Positions 22,061 through 33,164 of a stretch of DNA of 64,000 nt are shown in pieces. Positions within the stretch are counted from its first letter, which is position 1; each line of letters begins with the position of its first letter. This DNA is from Manis javanica (taxonomy: Eukaryota; Chordata; Mammalia; Pholidota; Manidae): contig NC_133161.1 of assembly GCF_040802235.1 (NCBI RefSeq), positions 147,923,121 through 147,987,120 on the forward strand, written 5' to 3'. The position numbers and the translations under genes were made by a program. Under the pieces are notes generated by a model. That model was not told the DNA's origin. It saw only the letters and a program-made list of their open reading frames with translations, and did not search any database.

Positions 22061-22604
22061 ATAGTGATATGTATTGCTACCAGCCTGTGATTCCCCAGGA
22101 TGCTATAGCAACAGAGAATAGAAATCCCGCCTCCGACTGACTCAGCACCAGAGAGATGTGTTATCTCCTGTAACAGGAGGCTCAAAGGGAGATCAGGCTT
22201 CAGGGTGGGTGGGCTCAGGGGCTCTGGCTGTCCGCAGTGCCCAGGTCCTTTGTGTCTCTCTGTTCTGCTGTCCCAAATATCAGCTTTATCTTCAGCCTGG
22301 TCTGAGATGGCTTAGCAGATCCAGACGTCACCTGCGGACACAGTCCTGTTCTAAGGAAGGAGACACTCTCTACCTGTAGCTCATTCATGGGGAAGAGGTG
22401 GGGGCTGTTCCCAGACCATCCAGCACCTTCCTCTCACATTTTGGCCTGTAGGTACTGGTTCGTGCACCCATTCCCGGACCAATCAGGCTCCAGGGTTCAC
22501 AGGAGGGATGTAGGCATCACCTGTGGGCTCTGGCAGGTGGAGACAGGTGATGCATACTGGGTAGGCAGTAGTAGAATCTGCTACAGACTGTATAACTGGC
22601 TTCA
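22061..22604. other. Unique stretch with a perfect 11-base inverted repeat
   Basis: No gene or named repeat. At 22514-22524 GCATCACCTGT is repeated in reverse complement at 22543-22553, with an 18-base loop between the arms. Confidence 0.4.
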
Positions 22605-22730
22605 TTCTTATTAGACTGTTTGCTCTGGTGGGAGGAACTACTTCTGTGGGCCTGATACAGTCCTGTGCCTCTCACAGTATCAGGCACATCGTAGATGCTT
22701 CATAAATATTTTGTTGAATGAAGCAAATGA
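22605..22730 (+). repeat. LINE2 3' end
   Basis: 'tatcaggcacatcgtagatg' and 'cttcataaatattttgttga' followed by ATGAA mark the LINE2 3' terminus. Confidence 0.8.
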
Positions 22731-22834
22731 CAGGCAATGCGAAACTAGAAGGACTCCTCCGTTTGCCTGCCTAAGTGCAGATGCACCTCCCTGCATCATA
22801 GGCACCCCTTGCTGGATACCAGGGCTGCATTTCT

Positions 22835-22915
22835 AACTTGTTCTCATGCTCCCAGCACCAAATGTAATGTCTTCCACATAAAATGTGCTCCATAAAAATG
22901 CAGTGAGTGAATGGA
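22835..22915 (+). repeat. LINE2 3' end, short
   Basis: 'ccagcaccaaatgtaatgtc' and a 'gctccataaaaatgcagtga' tail ending GTGAATGG indicate another LINE2 end. Confidence 0.6.
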
Positions 22916-22924
22916 TGGCATGTG

Positions 22925-23175
22925 TTTTATGGAACAAATTATTATTTAGTAATAATAATATCAGATGTTTACATAATGCGGCTTCTATTCCAAATATTGG
23001 GTTAAATAAGCACTTTGTATTAATTCCCATAATTCTTTCAAAAATTCTGTGAATTAAGTAAGAATTATCCCTATTTTGCAGTTGGGAAAACTGAAGCACA
23101 GAGGCTTTCATTGTTTTGCTCTGGGCTGTGTAGATGGTTCGTGGGTGGAGCTGGGATTCGAACCAGCTCAGCTTT
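22925..23175 (-). repeat. MIR SINE
   Basis: Reversed and nearly full length: 'taagcactttgtattaattc', 'tatccctattttgcagttgg', 'gaaaactgaagcacagaggc', 'ggagctgggattcgaaccag'. A 216-codon minus-strand frame runs through it and is therefore chance. Confidence 0.85.
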
Positions 23176-23904
23176 GCCTCACGACCCGCTTTTAACATGG
23201 TGCCCAGCAAAGCTGCTTCTTGCCACTGGCCTCTGGCTCTGTCCCTAGAAGTCTTGGGCTGCTGGAGAGGGGACAGCCTGCCTGGAGAGAGGGCTCTGCC
23301 ACCTCTCCAGCTGCCCAGCCCTGGCCTTTGTGCCTGGCTGCTGGAAGAGCCTGTAGAGCACGTCTGGAGGGCTTCTCCCCTGGGGGATGGAGGAGCAGGG
23401 CGGGTGGAGGGACAAGGCAGGCGGGTCAGAAGCCTCTTGTAACAGCCCTTCTGGTCACAGCCACAGGTCCCTGCCATGTCCACCTTCCTCCCCCGAGAGC
23501 CCTCATCTGCAGGAGCGCAGCTATGTTAGAGAAGCCCGCCTGCATCACCGCTCACCAGTGAGCACCCGACTCAGGCTGCCCCTCTGGCTGGTCAGTCAGG
23601 GGGATTGTCCATGGGGCCGCCGCGAGGCACAGCTAGAAGGGAGTCAGGCTGCGCTAGAGGCGTGTAGCTGCTGTCAGCTGGCCAGGCCGGGTTGACCTGT
23701 TGGTTCAGCTGCAGGGTGTGGTGCATTGTGGCAAGGCTTTCTGCAGAAGAGCCCCCCTCTGCACAGGCAGCCTGGCTCCCCTCGGAGGGCTGAGGGGGGC
23801 TGGCCCCCATGTGAGCTTCTGGTTCTGCGTGCCTGACTTGGTCACGGTGTGAAAAAGGGTGCTGATGAAATGATCGCCACCGTCACCACCACCACCAATG
23901 TCAC
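23176..23904. other. GC-rich unique stretch, nothing recognised
   Basis: Overlapping chance frames on both strands. A small CAC/TCA-type triplet run sits at 23875-23905. No gene is supported. Confidence 0.35.
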
Positions 23905-24090
23905 CGTCACCTTCGTCAACCATTTATTGAATATTTATTACGTGCCAGACACTATTCTATTATTCTAAGCACTCTGTGTATATGAAATCATTTACTCTTC
24001 AAAACGTGAACCTTTGGGTGCCATATGCAGATGAGGAGGCAGAGGCACAGACAAGTCTGGTTACTGGTGAGGGGCTAGGTTTTGCTTCGA
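23905..24090 (-). repeat. MIR SINE
   Basis: Reversed MIR: 'tattgaatatttattacgtg', 'ccagacactattctattatt', 'cagatgaggaggcagaggca'. Confidence 0.8.
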
Positions 24091-24164
24091 GGCCAAGCAT
24101 GTGGCCCCAGAGCTGCACACCCAGCCGCCCTCACAGCTGTTGCCGGTGCTTCCCCAGCCCTCAC

Positions 24165-24355
24165 TGTCTGCTGGGACCCATTCTCAGCCTCATTTATTCT
24201 TCCCAGCAACCCTGGAAGGTAGGAATTACTATTATCCCAGGAAACTAAGATTGAGAGAGGTTAAGTAACTTGTCCAAGGTCACACAGCAACAAGATGAGC
24301 TGGGGTTCCAATCCAAGCAGACTGCCTGGGTCCTTAACCACCTTGCTCTAAGCCT
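24165..24355 (-). repeat. MIR SINE
   Basis: One of the best-preserved copies: 'gagagaggttaagtaacttg', 'tccaaggtcacacagcaaca', 'cagactgcctgggtccttaa'. Confidence 0.9.
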
Positions 24356-24840
24356 CTTATCCCCTTTTGCAAGAAATAAGAGTGGCTTGTCAGCAGAAAC
24401 AGTCTAATCCAGCTTGTTTCCTGTATTAACTCCCCTTTCTGCCTTCCAGTGCTCGCCTTAGGGAAGCTCTTCCTCACGTCCAACGGGAACCTCTCATATT
24501 ACTTAAGAAGAGGACGGACTTGGCACTGGTCTTTCTTAACTGTGTTCCATAGACCCAGGGTCCCCGTGGCTGGAAGGGGCCTCCTGGGGTCCCTGTGCCC
24601 ATCTTGCAGCCTCCTGGCAAGCCTCCAACACAGCCGTGCTCTCCTGGTGATGCCTTTCTTCCCGTTTGTTTCCAGGGAGGGAGGGTGCACCCCGCATGGA
24701 GAAGGCTGGCCTGCACCCCACTCCCAGAAGGACCTTGCTCCAGCAGTGGCCTGAGTGTGCGGAAGGGCAGGTGACAGAGGGGTCTGGGCAAGGCCTGTCT
24801 GGCGGTCACAGTTGAGGAACCCGCCATCCCTGCCAGCCCC
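24356..24840. other. Unique stretch, nothing recognised
   Basis: GC-rich mixed sequence with overlapping chance frames on both strands. No repeat or exon is recognised. Confidence 0.35.
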
Positions 24841-24905
24841 GCCCCGCCCCGACTGCCGAACGCAGCCAGCAGCCTGAACGCGGCGGTTCCGGCAGGTGAG
24901 TAACG
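24841..24905 (+). promoter_or_regulatory. GC-box segment ending in a splice-donor-like site
   Basis: GCCCCGCCCCGAC (24841-24853) is a double Sp1-type GC box. The 65 bases hold about nine CpGs, and the segment ends GGCAG|GTGAGT with GT at 24896-24897, a strong splice-donor consensus. Together these could be a small TATA-less promoter with a short first exon. No downstream exon can be identified, so this is a candidate only. Confidence 0.25.
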
Positions 24906-25464
24906 TCTAGTAACCAAATGCTAATTCATTTGCTGTTGCGTTTGAGTTAATTTATGGGGTGTTCTCTTCACTAAGTAAATTTTAATTAAGAAGGGTAAAA
25001 CAAATGAGAAAGTAATTTCCAAAAAATTAGTTTTCAGTAAATGCAGCCATTGTTTTCCTTTGTATCTGTAATAAAAGTTAACGTGAAGTCTCCCCAGCCT
25101 CCCGGCCTCCATCTCCCTTGCTTCTAAAGGTGCAGTTGGAGTCTAAGCCAGGCGCTTGGAGGCGGGTAGGTTAGCAGCCAGGCAGGCCCAGGACAGGCCG
25201 GGCAGGGCGCCTGCGAGGAACCAGGCAGCAGGCCTCAGGGCAGTGCAGCGGTTCCTGCCCTTCTGGGCGCCTCGGTGTGATCTGCACCCTCCTTGCGCCT
25301 GTTAGGAGCCGGGAAGTAGAAGCTGCTGCATGTGCATCTCTGGAAACCCTACCGAGGAAGCAGGAAGTGGAGATGCTGTTAGTATCTTTCTTCTCTGCAC
25401 GGCTTTCCCAAGCATTGCCCTGGGAGACGGCACCCAGCCCCCAGCTCCCCGGCTCCCGGGAAGG
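24906..25464. other. Unique stretch, AT-rich then GC-rich
   Basis: 24910-25090 is AT-rich and free of recognised repeats; the rest is GC-rich. No gene is supported. Confidence 0.35.
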
Positions 25465-25580
25465 TCATTGCTCTCAGCTCCTGTGCTGCAGATGAGGAAA
25501 CAGTTCTGAGTGAGCCCAGAGCCCCACAGCCAGGGAGCTGGTCTGAAGCCCTCTTTGCAGCCCCCAGGCTTTCTGCATTC
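25465..25580 (-). repeat. MIR SINE fragment
   Basis: 'gtgctgcagatgaggaaaca' and 'gagccccacagccagggagc' are reversed MIR blocks. Confidence 0.7.
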
Positions 25581-27060
25581 TTATCCCGTCTCTTCAGTTA
25601 TGCGTGTAACAAAATGAGTGTTGGAATCAATAGGCAAGGCTGTGCTGGGTCCGCTGCCCAGAGCTTGGCATGGCTGCCATTCTGGGTCTGGCTGGGTGGA
25701 GAGCTGGGAATCTGGGTGGCAATGGTGGGCATCTACAAGGGGAGGGACAAGATCTGGGGATGCAACCAAGACCCACCCCCCAGGGCAGCCTCGCGCAGCT
25801 AGAGCAGCTCTGAGCGCAGCACAGGGCCGAGGTGGGGTCCGACTGGGCAGGAGCTCGGAGGAGAGGGGCCTTCCCATTCTGGCCCCACTGCCCCACCCCA
25901 GAGCTGCCCACATCCTCCTGCTCCTGGGTCAACATGGCATTGAACGCCTGGGCTGAGCTCCCCCACTCAGAGTGAAAGAGTCAGACACCATCGAGGGGCA
26001 ACTGGGCAGAGGGGTGGGGAGCCAGGCTGGGACACAGAGCCTCTGCCACACTCGCCCAAGGAAGGAGCTAACGTGAGGGTCTCCAGCTTTTGAGACTCCC
26101 GCTTGTCCTGCCGCCATCGCTGGAGGCCCCTGTGAAAGTCTGGATTTGTCTGGGTTTCTCTGTTTAATCCCAAATCTGTCAGGCCTTGTTAACTTTGACG
26201 GGGCCTGAAAGGTCTGGTGTTAAGCAAATACTCAGTGACCAGAGTGTTTGATGAGAATCAGACTGAAGCTTAATCCCAAGGTGACGCTTTCCTCATAATC
26301 CCGGAGGCTGGGGATGAGGGCGGCAGTGGGGTCCTGCGGCTGCCCCGAGCAGGGGGGTTGGGGAAAGAGGGAGTCTGGCTGCCCCCTTCAGCAGGGAGTC
26401 CCACCCCTCCTAGGGACAGGCCTTCGAAAGGGAAGCCAGGGCGGGAGGGGTTGACAGGCCCTGCAGGATTCTCAGGAGGAGGAGCCGGAGAGGCTGAATG
26501 GTTCAAGAAGGGGGTTTTCCTGGGTGGCTGAGCGACCCTCTGCCTCCACTCTGTGTGCAGGCGGCAGATTCAGGGAACAAGAGGCCCCCTGGTCACCACC
26601 AGCCTGGGGCGCAGGGGCTCCACGTGGCCACACCTGAGCCTGTCCAGCCAGGGCAGTGGACATGCTGGGCGTGGCGCACTGAGTGGGTGGGGCACCCGGT
26701 GGCACCGGCTGGGGCCATGGCCTCTCTCTGCCACCCGCCGGGAAGCACAACATGGTCACACCGCCTGGGCCGCTCTCCGGAGACGGCTGCTGTGCGCCTC
26801 GTCAGGGTACCTGATTAAACATTCACGGGGGAAAAATAAATAAAATAAACATTTTGCGAAGAGATGCTTAAGCAATCAGACGCTTCAGGGGGTGGGTTCC
26901 TGTGGGCTGATGGGCGTTTAATGTCACCAGTGCCTCATGGGCTTCACACCAGAGGGGCCGATGCCCCAGCCTCCCTCCCTGGAGGCGCCCATCCACCCAG
27001 GGAGACTGGGATCTCCCAGCCATTAGCGCGGATGTTTGTCCTTCCTCTTTCCCCTCCTAC
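25581..27060. other. GC-rich unique stretch, nothing recognised
   Basis: About 1.5 kb of GC-rich sequence with chance frames on both strands. G-rich tracts occur around 26340-26460. No repeat is recognised apart from a short A-rich tract at 26830-26850. Confidence 0.35.
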
Positions 27061-27360
27061 TTTGCTTTCCTGCGTCAGACGTGACCTGCGCCGGAGGGAG
27101 GAGCCGGCTCTCCCAGGGAGGGGGGCTGTGCTAAGGGACCCCCTGCTCGCCTGCAAGGTGTGGGCTTCCGAAGCCTGGCGGACAGAGTCTGATGCAGGCG
27201 GAGCAAGTGTTTGCAGGGCTACGAGAAGGAGCCGCCTGCCTTCTCAGAACTGGCCGGTGCTGCAGGGCCCCCGACAGGGAACGAGCGCAGCAGGACGGCG
27301 GTGGCGACCTGTCCTTAGCGTGCGTCCGGCGCTGCTCGGCCTGCTCTCGTGAAAGCTCTC
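27061..27360. promoter_or_regulatory. Small CpG-island candidate
   Basis: By eye 24 CpGs fall in these 300 bases, with GC near two thirds. That is close to the usual CpG-island thresholds and far above the rest of the window. The first part contains TGCGTCAGACGTGAC, which combines an AP-1/CRE-like and an ACGTGAC word. There is no TATA box and no clear splice donor. It could be a distal promoter, an enhancer or an orphan CpG island. Confidence 0.4.
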
Positions 27361-27490
27361 CCTGATCCTCATGATCAAATATGTGAGGAATAGGCTGTCA
27401 GCCCATTTTAGAGATGAGAACAGTCCTCTGTGACCCGCCCCTGTTACTCCCAGCAGGATCTGAACCCAGGTACCTGGACTCCGGGCATGC
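27361..27490 (-). repeat. MIR SINE
   Basis: Reversed MIR: 'cccattttagagatgagaac' and 'caggatctgaacccaggtac'. Confidence 0.7.
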
Positions 27491-28610
27491 TTCCCCGCAA
27501 GCTGCCTCCGGACGCCCAGCAGGACAAGTGCTCTGGTTCCTTACAGAGTTTTGGCCTCCAGGGGAGCTCCCAGGGGAGGCGGCGTCTTAGCCGAGTCCTC
27601 AGAGACACTGGACTTATCCCGCTAAAGAGCGGAAGGGGCTACACTCTGAGAGCCACGCGCAGGATTTAAATCCCAGGCATCCTCCAGCGCCCCGGGGTGG
27701 AGGCCCCCAGGCTCGCTTCTGCCCCTTGGGCAGCTTCTGCAGAAGCGTTTGGCGGCAGCAGCTGGGGCTTCTCTTCCTATGAGGGCTGCAGGGGCCGCTT
27801 GGGAAGCTGCCCCACCGCTGCCACGCGCGTGGCCTTGGAGGATACGGACACCCAGGCAGCTGTACGGGTGCTGCCCTAGTATGCCGATTCAGGGAGTGAA
27901 CCAAGTGTTTGCATCCGGAGCCCTTCTCCCACTGAGCTCCCCTGAGGGGTAGGGGCTCGTCTTCTGGATGGATCCTTCTCTCTGGCAACAATCAAATTCT
28001 TTAGACCAGAAGAGTTTTCCTTGCAAATTAAAGTAATTCACTGTGCATCCGTAGCCAAATATATACCCCCGCCCTCTTATTACTGTGTCTGTTTTAACTG
28101 CCTCTCTCCATAGCTGGTAACCTGTCAGATAAAGGGTCACTCACTGCACAGAGGGCACCATCCATCAGGGTGTGGGCAAGGCCAGGCAGCAGCACTGAGG
28201 GCAAACCGTCATCCAGGTGCAGGCCTGGGCCAGGCGGGCATGGAGTGGATGCAGGCAGGTGGTGGCCTTGGGCTGGACCTGCAGATAACGGAGGGGGGTG
28301 GAAAGCCAAAGACACTCCTTCATTCGCTCGTCCCTCCAGCCAGCACGCCGTTTCAGAACTCCCTTTCTGTTCCGGCCACGTTGCCCGGCCCTGGATTTAT
28401 CCCGAGCCAGACTGGCAGTTGTCTGACATCCCTCACAGAGCTGGCAGGCGGGAGTTGCAGAATCTGAAGCCTCGTCCTCCAGCTTCCAGGGAGGGGCTGG
28501 ACTTTTCCAGACCCGCTGACCTCTGTTCTGCACGCCATGCAGGGTGGTGGGAAATAAACTGCTTTGGTCTAAATAGACTCTTACAGCCCAAACAGGCTTT
28601 TCCTGCGACC
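27491..28610. other. GC-rich unique stretch, nothing recognised
   Basis: Several overlapping minus-strand frames cover this area with low-complexity composition. No domain, repeat or promoter is recognised. Confidence 0.35.
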
Positions 28611-28735
28611 TCTTGATTCTGCAGAGGAGAGCAAAGAAGCCCAGAGGATGAAGTACACCTCGCAGCAAAGTGGGGACTTAAACCCAGCTCTCCAGACCCC
28701 GAATGCATAGCTTTTGTTCAAGCTGCCTGGCCAGT
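28611..28735 (-). repeat. MIR SINE fragment
   Basis: 'gtggggacttaaacccagct' and 'tccagaccccgaatgcatag' are the reversed MIR 5' blocks. Confidence 0.55.
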
Positions 28736-29098
28736 TGTAGGGCTGAGAGTGTCCTTGATGACAGGCAAGAGAGGTTTGTGCAGCTGCTGGCCAAGGACAG
28801 GGTGAGTTTCTTCTGGGAAGTGCTCCCCCGTGGTGCTCCTTTCTGCATTAAGAAATGTTTTCCTTAGGAAGTGGGACTTACCGAGCCGGGTAGTGCTCGC
28901 TGTGGACTTCACTTTCTGTGTCTGTCCAGCAGAGCCCATTGAGAGAGACGGGCCCCTCGGAGGGGAGTGAGGACTGCTGCCCGGCTGTCAGGGGCGATGG
29001 GGGCTGAGCTGCTGATGGATGGCTTCTGGTGGTGACAGCAGGGAGGCAGCGAGCGGGCGTCAGGTGGGGTGGATTCTCTCTGAGCTCTAGAAGAGCAG
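28736..29098. other. Unique stretch, nothing recognised
   Basis: Mixed composition, no gene, repeat or promoter identified. Confidence 0.3.
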
Positions 29099-29191
29099 GT
29101 GTGTGCGCACACGTGTGGGGTGCGCACACGCGTGTGGGGTATGTGGGGTGTGCATGCATGTGGGGTGTGTGCAAGGCACACACACACACAT
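29099..29191. repeat. Compound GT/CA repeat with inverted halves
   Basis: The tract contains two near-copies of TGCGCACACGTGTGGGG, then GTGTGGGG units and finally a run of CA. GT-rich and CA-rich parts are complementary, so the tract can form hairpins as well as Z-DNA. Confidence 0.85.
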
Positions 29192-29389
29192 TGCAGGAGG
29201 GGACACTGCCCCAGGGGCAGTAGCAGGGATCTGTGGCGTCTCTGCAGAGAGTGACGTGTGCTCTGCTGAGGAGCACCCCCTGGCATTTGGCACCAGCCCA
29301 TCCCTGGTGCTTCGCGGGCAGGCTGTCATCCCTCCCTCCTGGGGTGATGACTCAGAGCTCTCAGGGTGCTTTCGGTTGTGCATCTCAGG
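29192..29389. other. Unique stretch, nothing recognised
   Basis: Short gap between the compound repeat and the next MIR. No gene is supported. Confidence 0.3.
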
Positions 29390-29575
29390 GCTTAGTGGGA
29401 AACGCGTGGGTGGGTTTGCATCCCAGCTTTGCTTCTTGCTAGTCATGTGACCTTGGGCCAGTGAGTCTCTCTGAGCCCCGCTTTCCCAGCTGTATCGCAG
29501 GACCGCTGCGGGTGATCACAGGACACAGAACATAGCCAGGCACCAAGTGAGCCCCCGGTAGCTGAGCCAATTCCA
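29390..29575 (+). repeat. MIR SINE
   Basis: 'tttgcatcccagctttgctt', 'agtcatgtgaccttgggcca' and 'gtgagtctctctgagccccg' match the MIR core closely. Confidence 0.85.
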
Positions 29576-29894
29576 TCCTAGCCTGCAGCCCTCTCAACGA
29601 AGGGTCCGTGGGACCATTTTCCAATACAGTGAGATAATGAGTAAGAAAATATTTTGTTAACTCTACTCATCACTCACAAGTGAGTAGTAGTATTAGTGAT
29701 ACGACCAGAAAAAACAATTTCCACGAACGGTGGCTCTTTGTTAAACACAAACCCCTTCCTGCGCGGGGCAGAGGTGGAGCCCAGCTGTGGTGTCAGGTCC
29801 TGAGCAAGGAGCTGTTTCCAGTCTGGGGTAAAGAATCTGAGCCATCAGCGTCTCTGGCTTCTGTCCCTCCCTGATGGGCTTTTTGGACCTTAGA

Positions 29895-30070
29895 GATGTC
29901 CCTAACTTGAGGTTAACATAATACGTTGTGAAGTCTTGGAAAAGCTCTGTGCGTCGGTTCTCCCATGTATAATATAGGGTCCCTGAAAGACCTGTACCCG
30001 AGGTGAGGCTAGAGGGGCCTGTGCGCGGGAGGCACCACAACACGCCTTGTACACGGCAGGCGCTCAGGGA
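29895..30070 (+). repeat. MIR SINE, decayed
   Basis: 'ggttctcccatgtataatat' and tail 'ttgtacacggcaggcgctca' are MIR blocks. The 5' part is degraded. Confidence 0.6.
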
Positions 30071-30084
30071 ATGCCGGCACCTCG

Positions 30085-30295
30085 GCTTTGGGATCAGAAC
30101 GAGCTTACAGTTCCAGCTCTGCCACTAACCCCGTGTGGCCCTTGATCTCCCTGAGCCTCAGCTTCTCATCTATGGAGAGGGGATCCTGAGCGAACCTCCT
30201 CCTGTGGCCACGAGGAGTACTGAGATCACGTACGTGAAGTTCGTGGTGCCGTGCCTGGGATATCTGGAACATGACAAGTGCCCCACAAACTTCGC
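30085..30295 (+). repeat. MIR SINE
   Basis: 'ttccagctctgccactaacc', 'tctccctgagcctcagcttc' and tail 'ttcgtggtgccgtgcctggg' are in MIR order. The previous MIR has the same orientation and lies only about 15 bases upstream. Confidence 0.8.
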
Positions 30296-30459
30296 TGAAA
30301 TGTGCGGACCCTGCGCTGCCTGTAGCCCCTCCCCACGGCTCGCATCTCCGCTGCTCCTGGCCCCCCTTCCACACATGGCCTAGGAGGATGGGCCGGCAAA
30401 GTGTCCAGAACCTCTGGGTCTCCGATTCCTCTTTGCAAGCCTGCTTTAAGTGACACTGC

Positions 30460-30660
30460 TACCTTACAGGTGAAGAGCTCATGATAGTTTTCCAGGTGAT
30501 TCCACGTCTTTAATCTTTGTTCATCCTTGCAGCAACTCTCTAAGACAGGATGTGTATTATTAGTCTTGTTTTATAGATAAGGAAAGTGACTTGGAGAGGT
30601 TAAGGGATTTATCTAAAGTCAACCAGCAAGTTTACTGCATGTTAAGGTCCAAAATTCATG
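30460..30660 (-). repeat. MIR SINE
   Basis: Reversed MIR: 'gtcttgttttatagataagg', 'gacttggagaggttaaggga'. Confidence 0.8.
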
Positions 30661-30669
30661 GATCTGCAA

Positions 30670-30845
30670 GAATAATGCACATTTATTTACTGCGTTGCAG
30701 TTAAGAAAGCCTTCCTCACACGCTGTCTCACCTGACCCCAGAGAGGTGGGTTTTGTTATCGCTCCCATTCCACAGACTCAGAGAGGTCACATAATGTTTG
30801 CATGACTGCCCAGCAAATAAGTGATGAAAGTCAGCTTTAAATTAA
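30670..30845 (-). repeat. MIR SINE
   Basis: A second reversed MIR in tandem: 'cgctcccattccacagactc', 'agagaggtcacataatgttt', 'gcccagcaaataagtgatga'. Confidence 0.75.
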
Positions 30846-33164
30846 TGTTTTCTGACTCCATTTGTATGTGCTTTCTTCTTGCCATTTTTCAGCCCTCCAT
30901 TCAAAAGCCAGCTTATCTTTTTTAAAAAAGTAAAAACAGAAACAGTAAGACAATGCATCAGCTGAACGGGGTAGCCGCCACCCCCAGGCAGGCAGGCTGC
31001 TCGGGGACTTTTATGGCAGCAGCGTAGGGAAGGCGCCCGGCGGGGAGCAGGGCCCCCCCAGCCAGCTCCTGCTGGGGGCTGTGATCAGCGGGCCAGCTCT
31101 GCCTGCAGTGCTGCTAATGGGCCACCTGTGAGAGGGACCCGTGCGCACAGGGAATTTATTTAGCCGAACTGGAGCACTCAGAGGAGACCCATGCTTCAGG
31201 TGCCCATCCTGACTGCCGGGGCCAGACGCATCCCCAGGAAACAGCGGGGCGGGCCTGGCCTGGACCCTGCCTGTGACACACGGCTATTTGCTGTGGTGCT
31301 CTCCACACATTATGCTAAAAGCATGACAGATTTTACAGGCAGCCTGGGCGGGAACCATGGAAACAGGTTAGGGAAGAGGGGAAGCTGATTGCTGCTGCTG
31401 GCGGGTTAGTGAGGGAGGCTGAGCCGGAGGGATATGGCCTCCCTCCAGCACCCTCCCGGCCGCAGCCCTGGAATGGACACCCTCCCCGCCACCCGCTGTC
31501 TGAAAGCACCATCCCTTCTAAGCACACGGCCCAGCTGGGGACAGGAGGTGGGAGCAGCAAGGGATGGTGGCAAATGGCCGCTCTTTAAGCCTGCCCCTCT
31601 GGGCGCTCACACAGGCCCCATCACAGTGATGAGGTCCTATGCGCCTCCTCCAGGCACTGTGTGCAGCCCCCACCCGCTCCTCTCCAGCCCTCTCAGCAGC
31701 CCTGCAGGGGGGCACCACCCTCACCTTGTGATGAGGGGTCCCGGTGAGAGACAAGCAGCATGAGCCGGGTCAGGGTCAGCAGCCCCCGACTGATGGAACT
31801 TGGAGGGCTGAGGACCGCCCGTCACACCTGCTTGCCCCCGAGGCAACAGCACCCCTCGGTGAGCACCCCTCGGCGAGCAGGGCCAAGCAAGGACCCTAAA
31901 GAACCGCTTAGGAAAGGACGAGGAGACTGCCATCTGGTGCGCGTCCGGGGGGGGCCTTCTGAGAAGGGTGGGGACAGCTCCATGCCCTCTCCAGGGGGCT
32001 GCACCAGGATGCAGATGGAAGCAGGTGCGCCCCGTGCTCAGGTCTCTCTCTGAGTCCTCACCAGCTGCCCGCTTTTCCTGTGCCTCGGTACAGCCACCAC
32101 CATGCTTCCCAGGTTCCCAGGTAGATGCTGCATTTACTCTTCCAGTCACGACGGGGGAGAGCTGGGCGTGTGGCCTGGGTGTGTGGCCCGGCCCGGGGCA
32201 GAGCGGAGTGGCTGTTGGACAGGGAGGCTGGCGGTTCAGCAGCCACCCCGGCCCCCAGGCCCCCAGAGCCCCCTGTGGCAGTGCTGCCAGAGGAGCTGGA
32301 ACCTGTCCTGGGAGGGCACCCGCTCCAGACATCTCAGCACAGTCAGTGCCAGGAGCTCTGGACCCCGAGAGCCTTGGGCTTTGCTTTCAAGTGACTAAGA
32401 TCAGAGACTCACAGCAGGAAGAGCCGAAGTGTGGAGTACTGGTTCCTGTTCAGGAAGGTTAGCCAAAGTGCAGCCGGGGGAAGCCGTGCAGGGTGCTGAC
32501 ACCAGGGGTGGTGGCCTCAAGTGGCCCGTGCAGGGAGTGTGGGGGCAGGTCATGGGGCAGTGCCCTAGCGTGGAGAGATGGACGGAAACCTCGGGTCAGG
32601 GGTTTCCTGGAGGTCTGGGGGACATGCCCTGGGCACATCCGTGGGCGGTGGGGGATCGCCCTTTATTTCCTCCCCTGGGAGCACAGTTATAAAAGTCCAC
32701 ACGTAACTCCTTATTCACAAGTTCAAGTTGAAGAAACGCACCACAGCAGGTAGGGCAGGGAAGCCACCGTGCAGGTGTGGGCTGTCTATTGTCTACGTGT
32801 GGTGTCTGCTTCTCTTTGTTCTGGAAGAGACATGTTTTCCTGTTCCAGGCAAAACCCTCCACCTGCGTTTAGGATCCCATCCCTCCGTAAACCTGACCAA
32901 CATCACCACCCTCAGCCAGGGCCACCTTGTAACTTGCATCTCTACCCAGCCCCTGCTTCCCCCCTTCCATCTTCAGGCAAGTTGTTCCCCTCCTAAGACC
33001 CTCCCTCGTTCTGCGTCCCTTCCCCTCTGTTCTTTCTCTTTCCTTTCACTGTATATTTTCCTGAAAAGCCAATCAGTCAACATGTGTCATCCCTGTGTTG
33101 ATCCCATGTGCTCTCTGCTACATGAACATGAGTTTCTACATCTATGGTTCATCTGTGCTGCCAT
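30846..33164. other. Long GC-rich unique stretch
   Basis: About 2.3 kb with no named repeat. A frame of 203 codons on the minus strand (31721-32332) is Pro/Gly/Ala-rich without a domain. A 187-codon plus-strand frame (32728-33291) runs into a LINE2 end. Both are treated as chance. 31845-31880 holds a small tandem duplication of AGCACCCCTCGG. A CTCF-like motif at 31926-31940 is listed separately. Confidence 0.4.
31926..31940 (-). promoter_or_regulatory. CTCF-like motif
   Basis: On the minus strand GCACCAGATGGCAGT matches 14 of 15 core positions of CCASYAGRKGGCRSY. It lies in GC-rich unique DNA. It faces the forward motif at 421-435, so the two would be convergent if both were bound. Confidence 0.4.

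Noticed and set aside
22833-23483. 216-codon minus-strand frame
   Set aside because: Its downstream half reads through a MIR SINE and a LINE2 end; no domain and mixed composition.
31721-32332. 203-codon minus-strand frame
   Set aside because: Low-complexity Pro/Gly/Ala product typical of GC-rich non-coding DNA; other frames there are open too.
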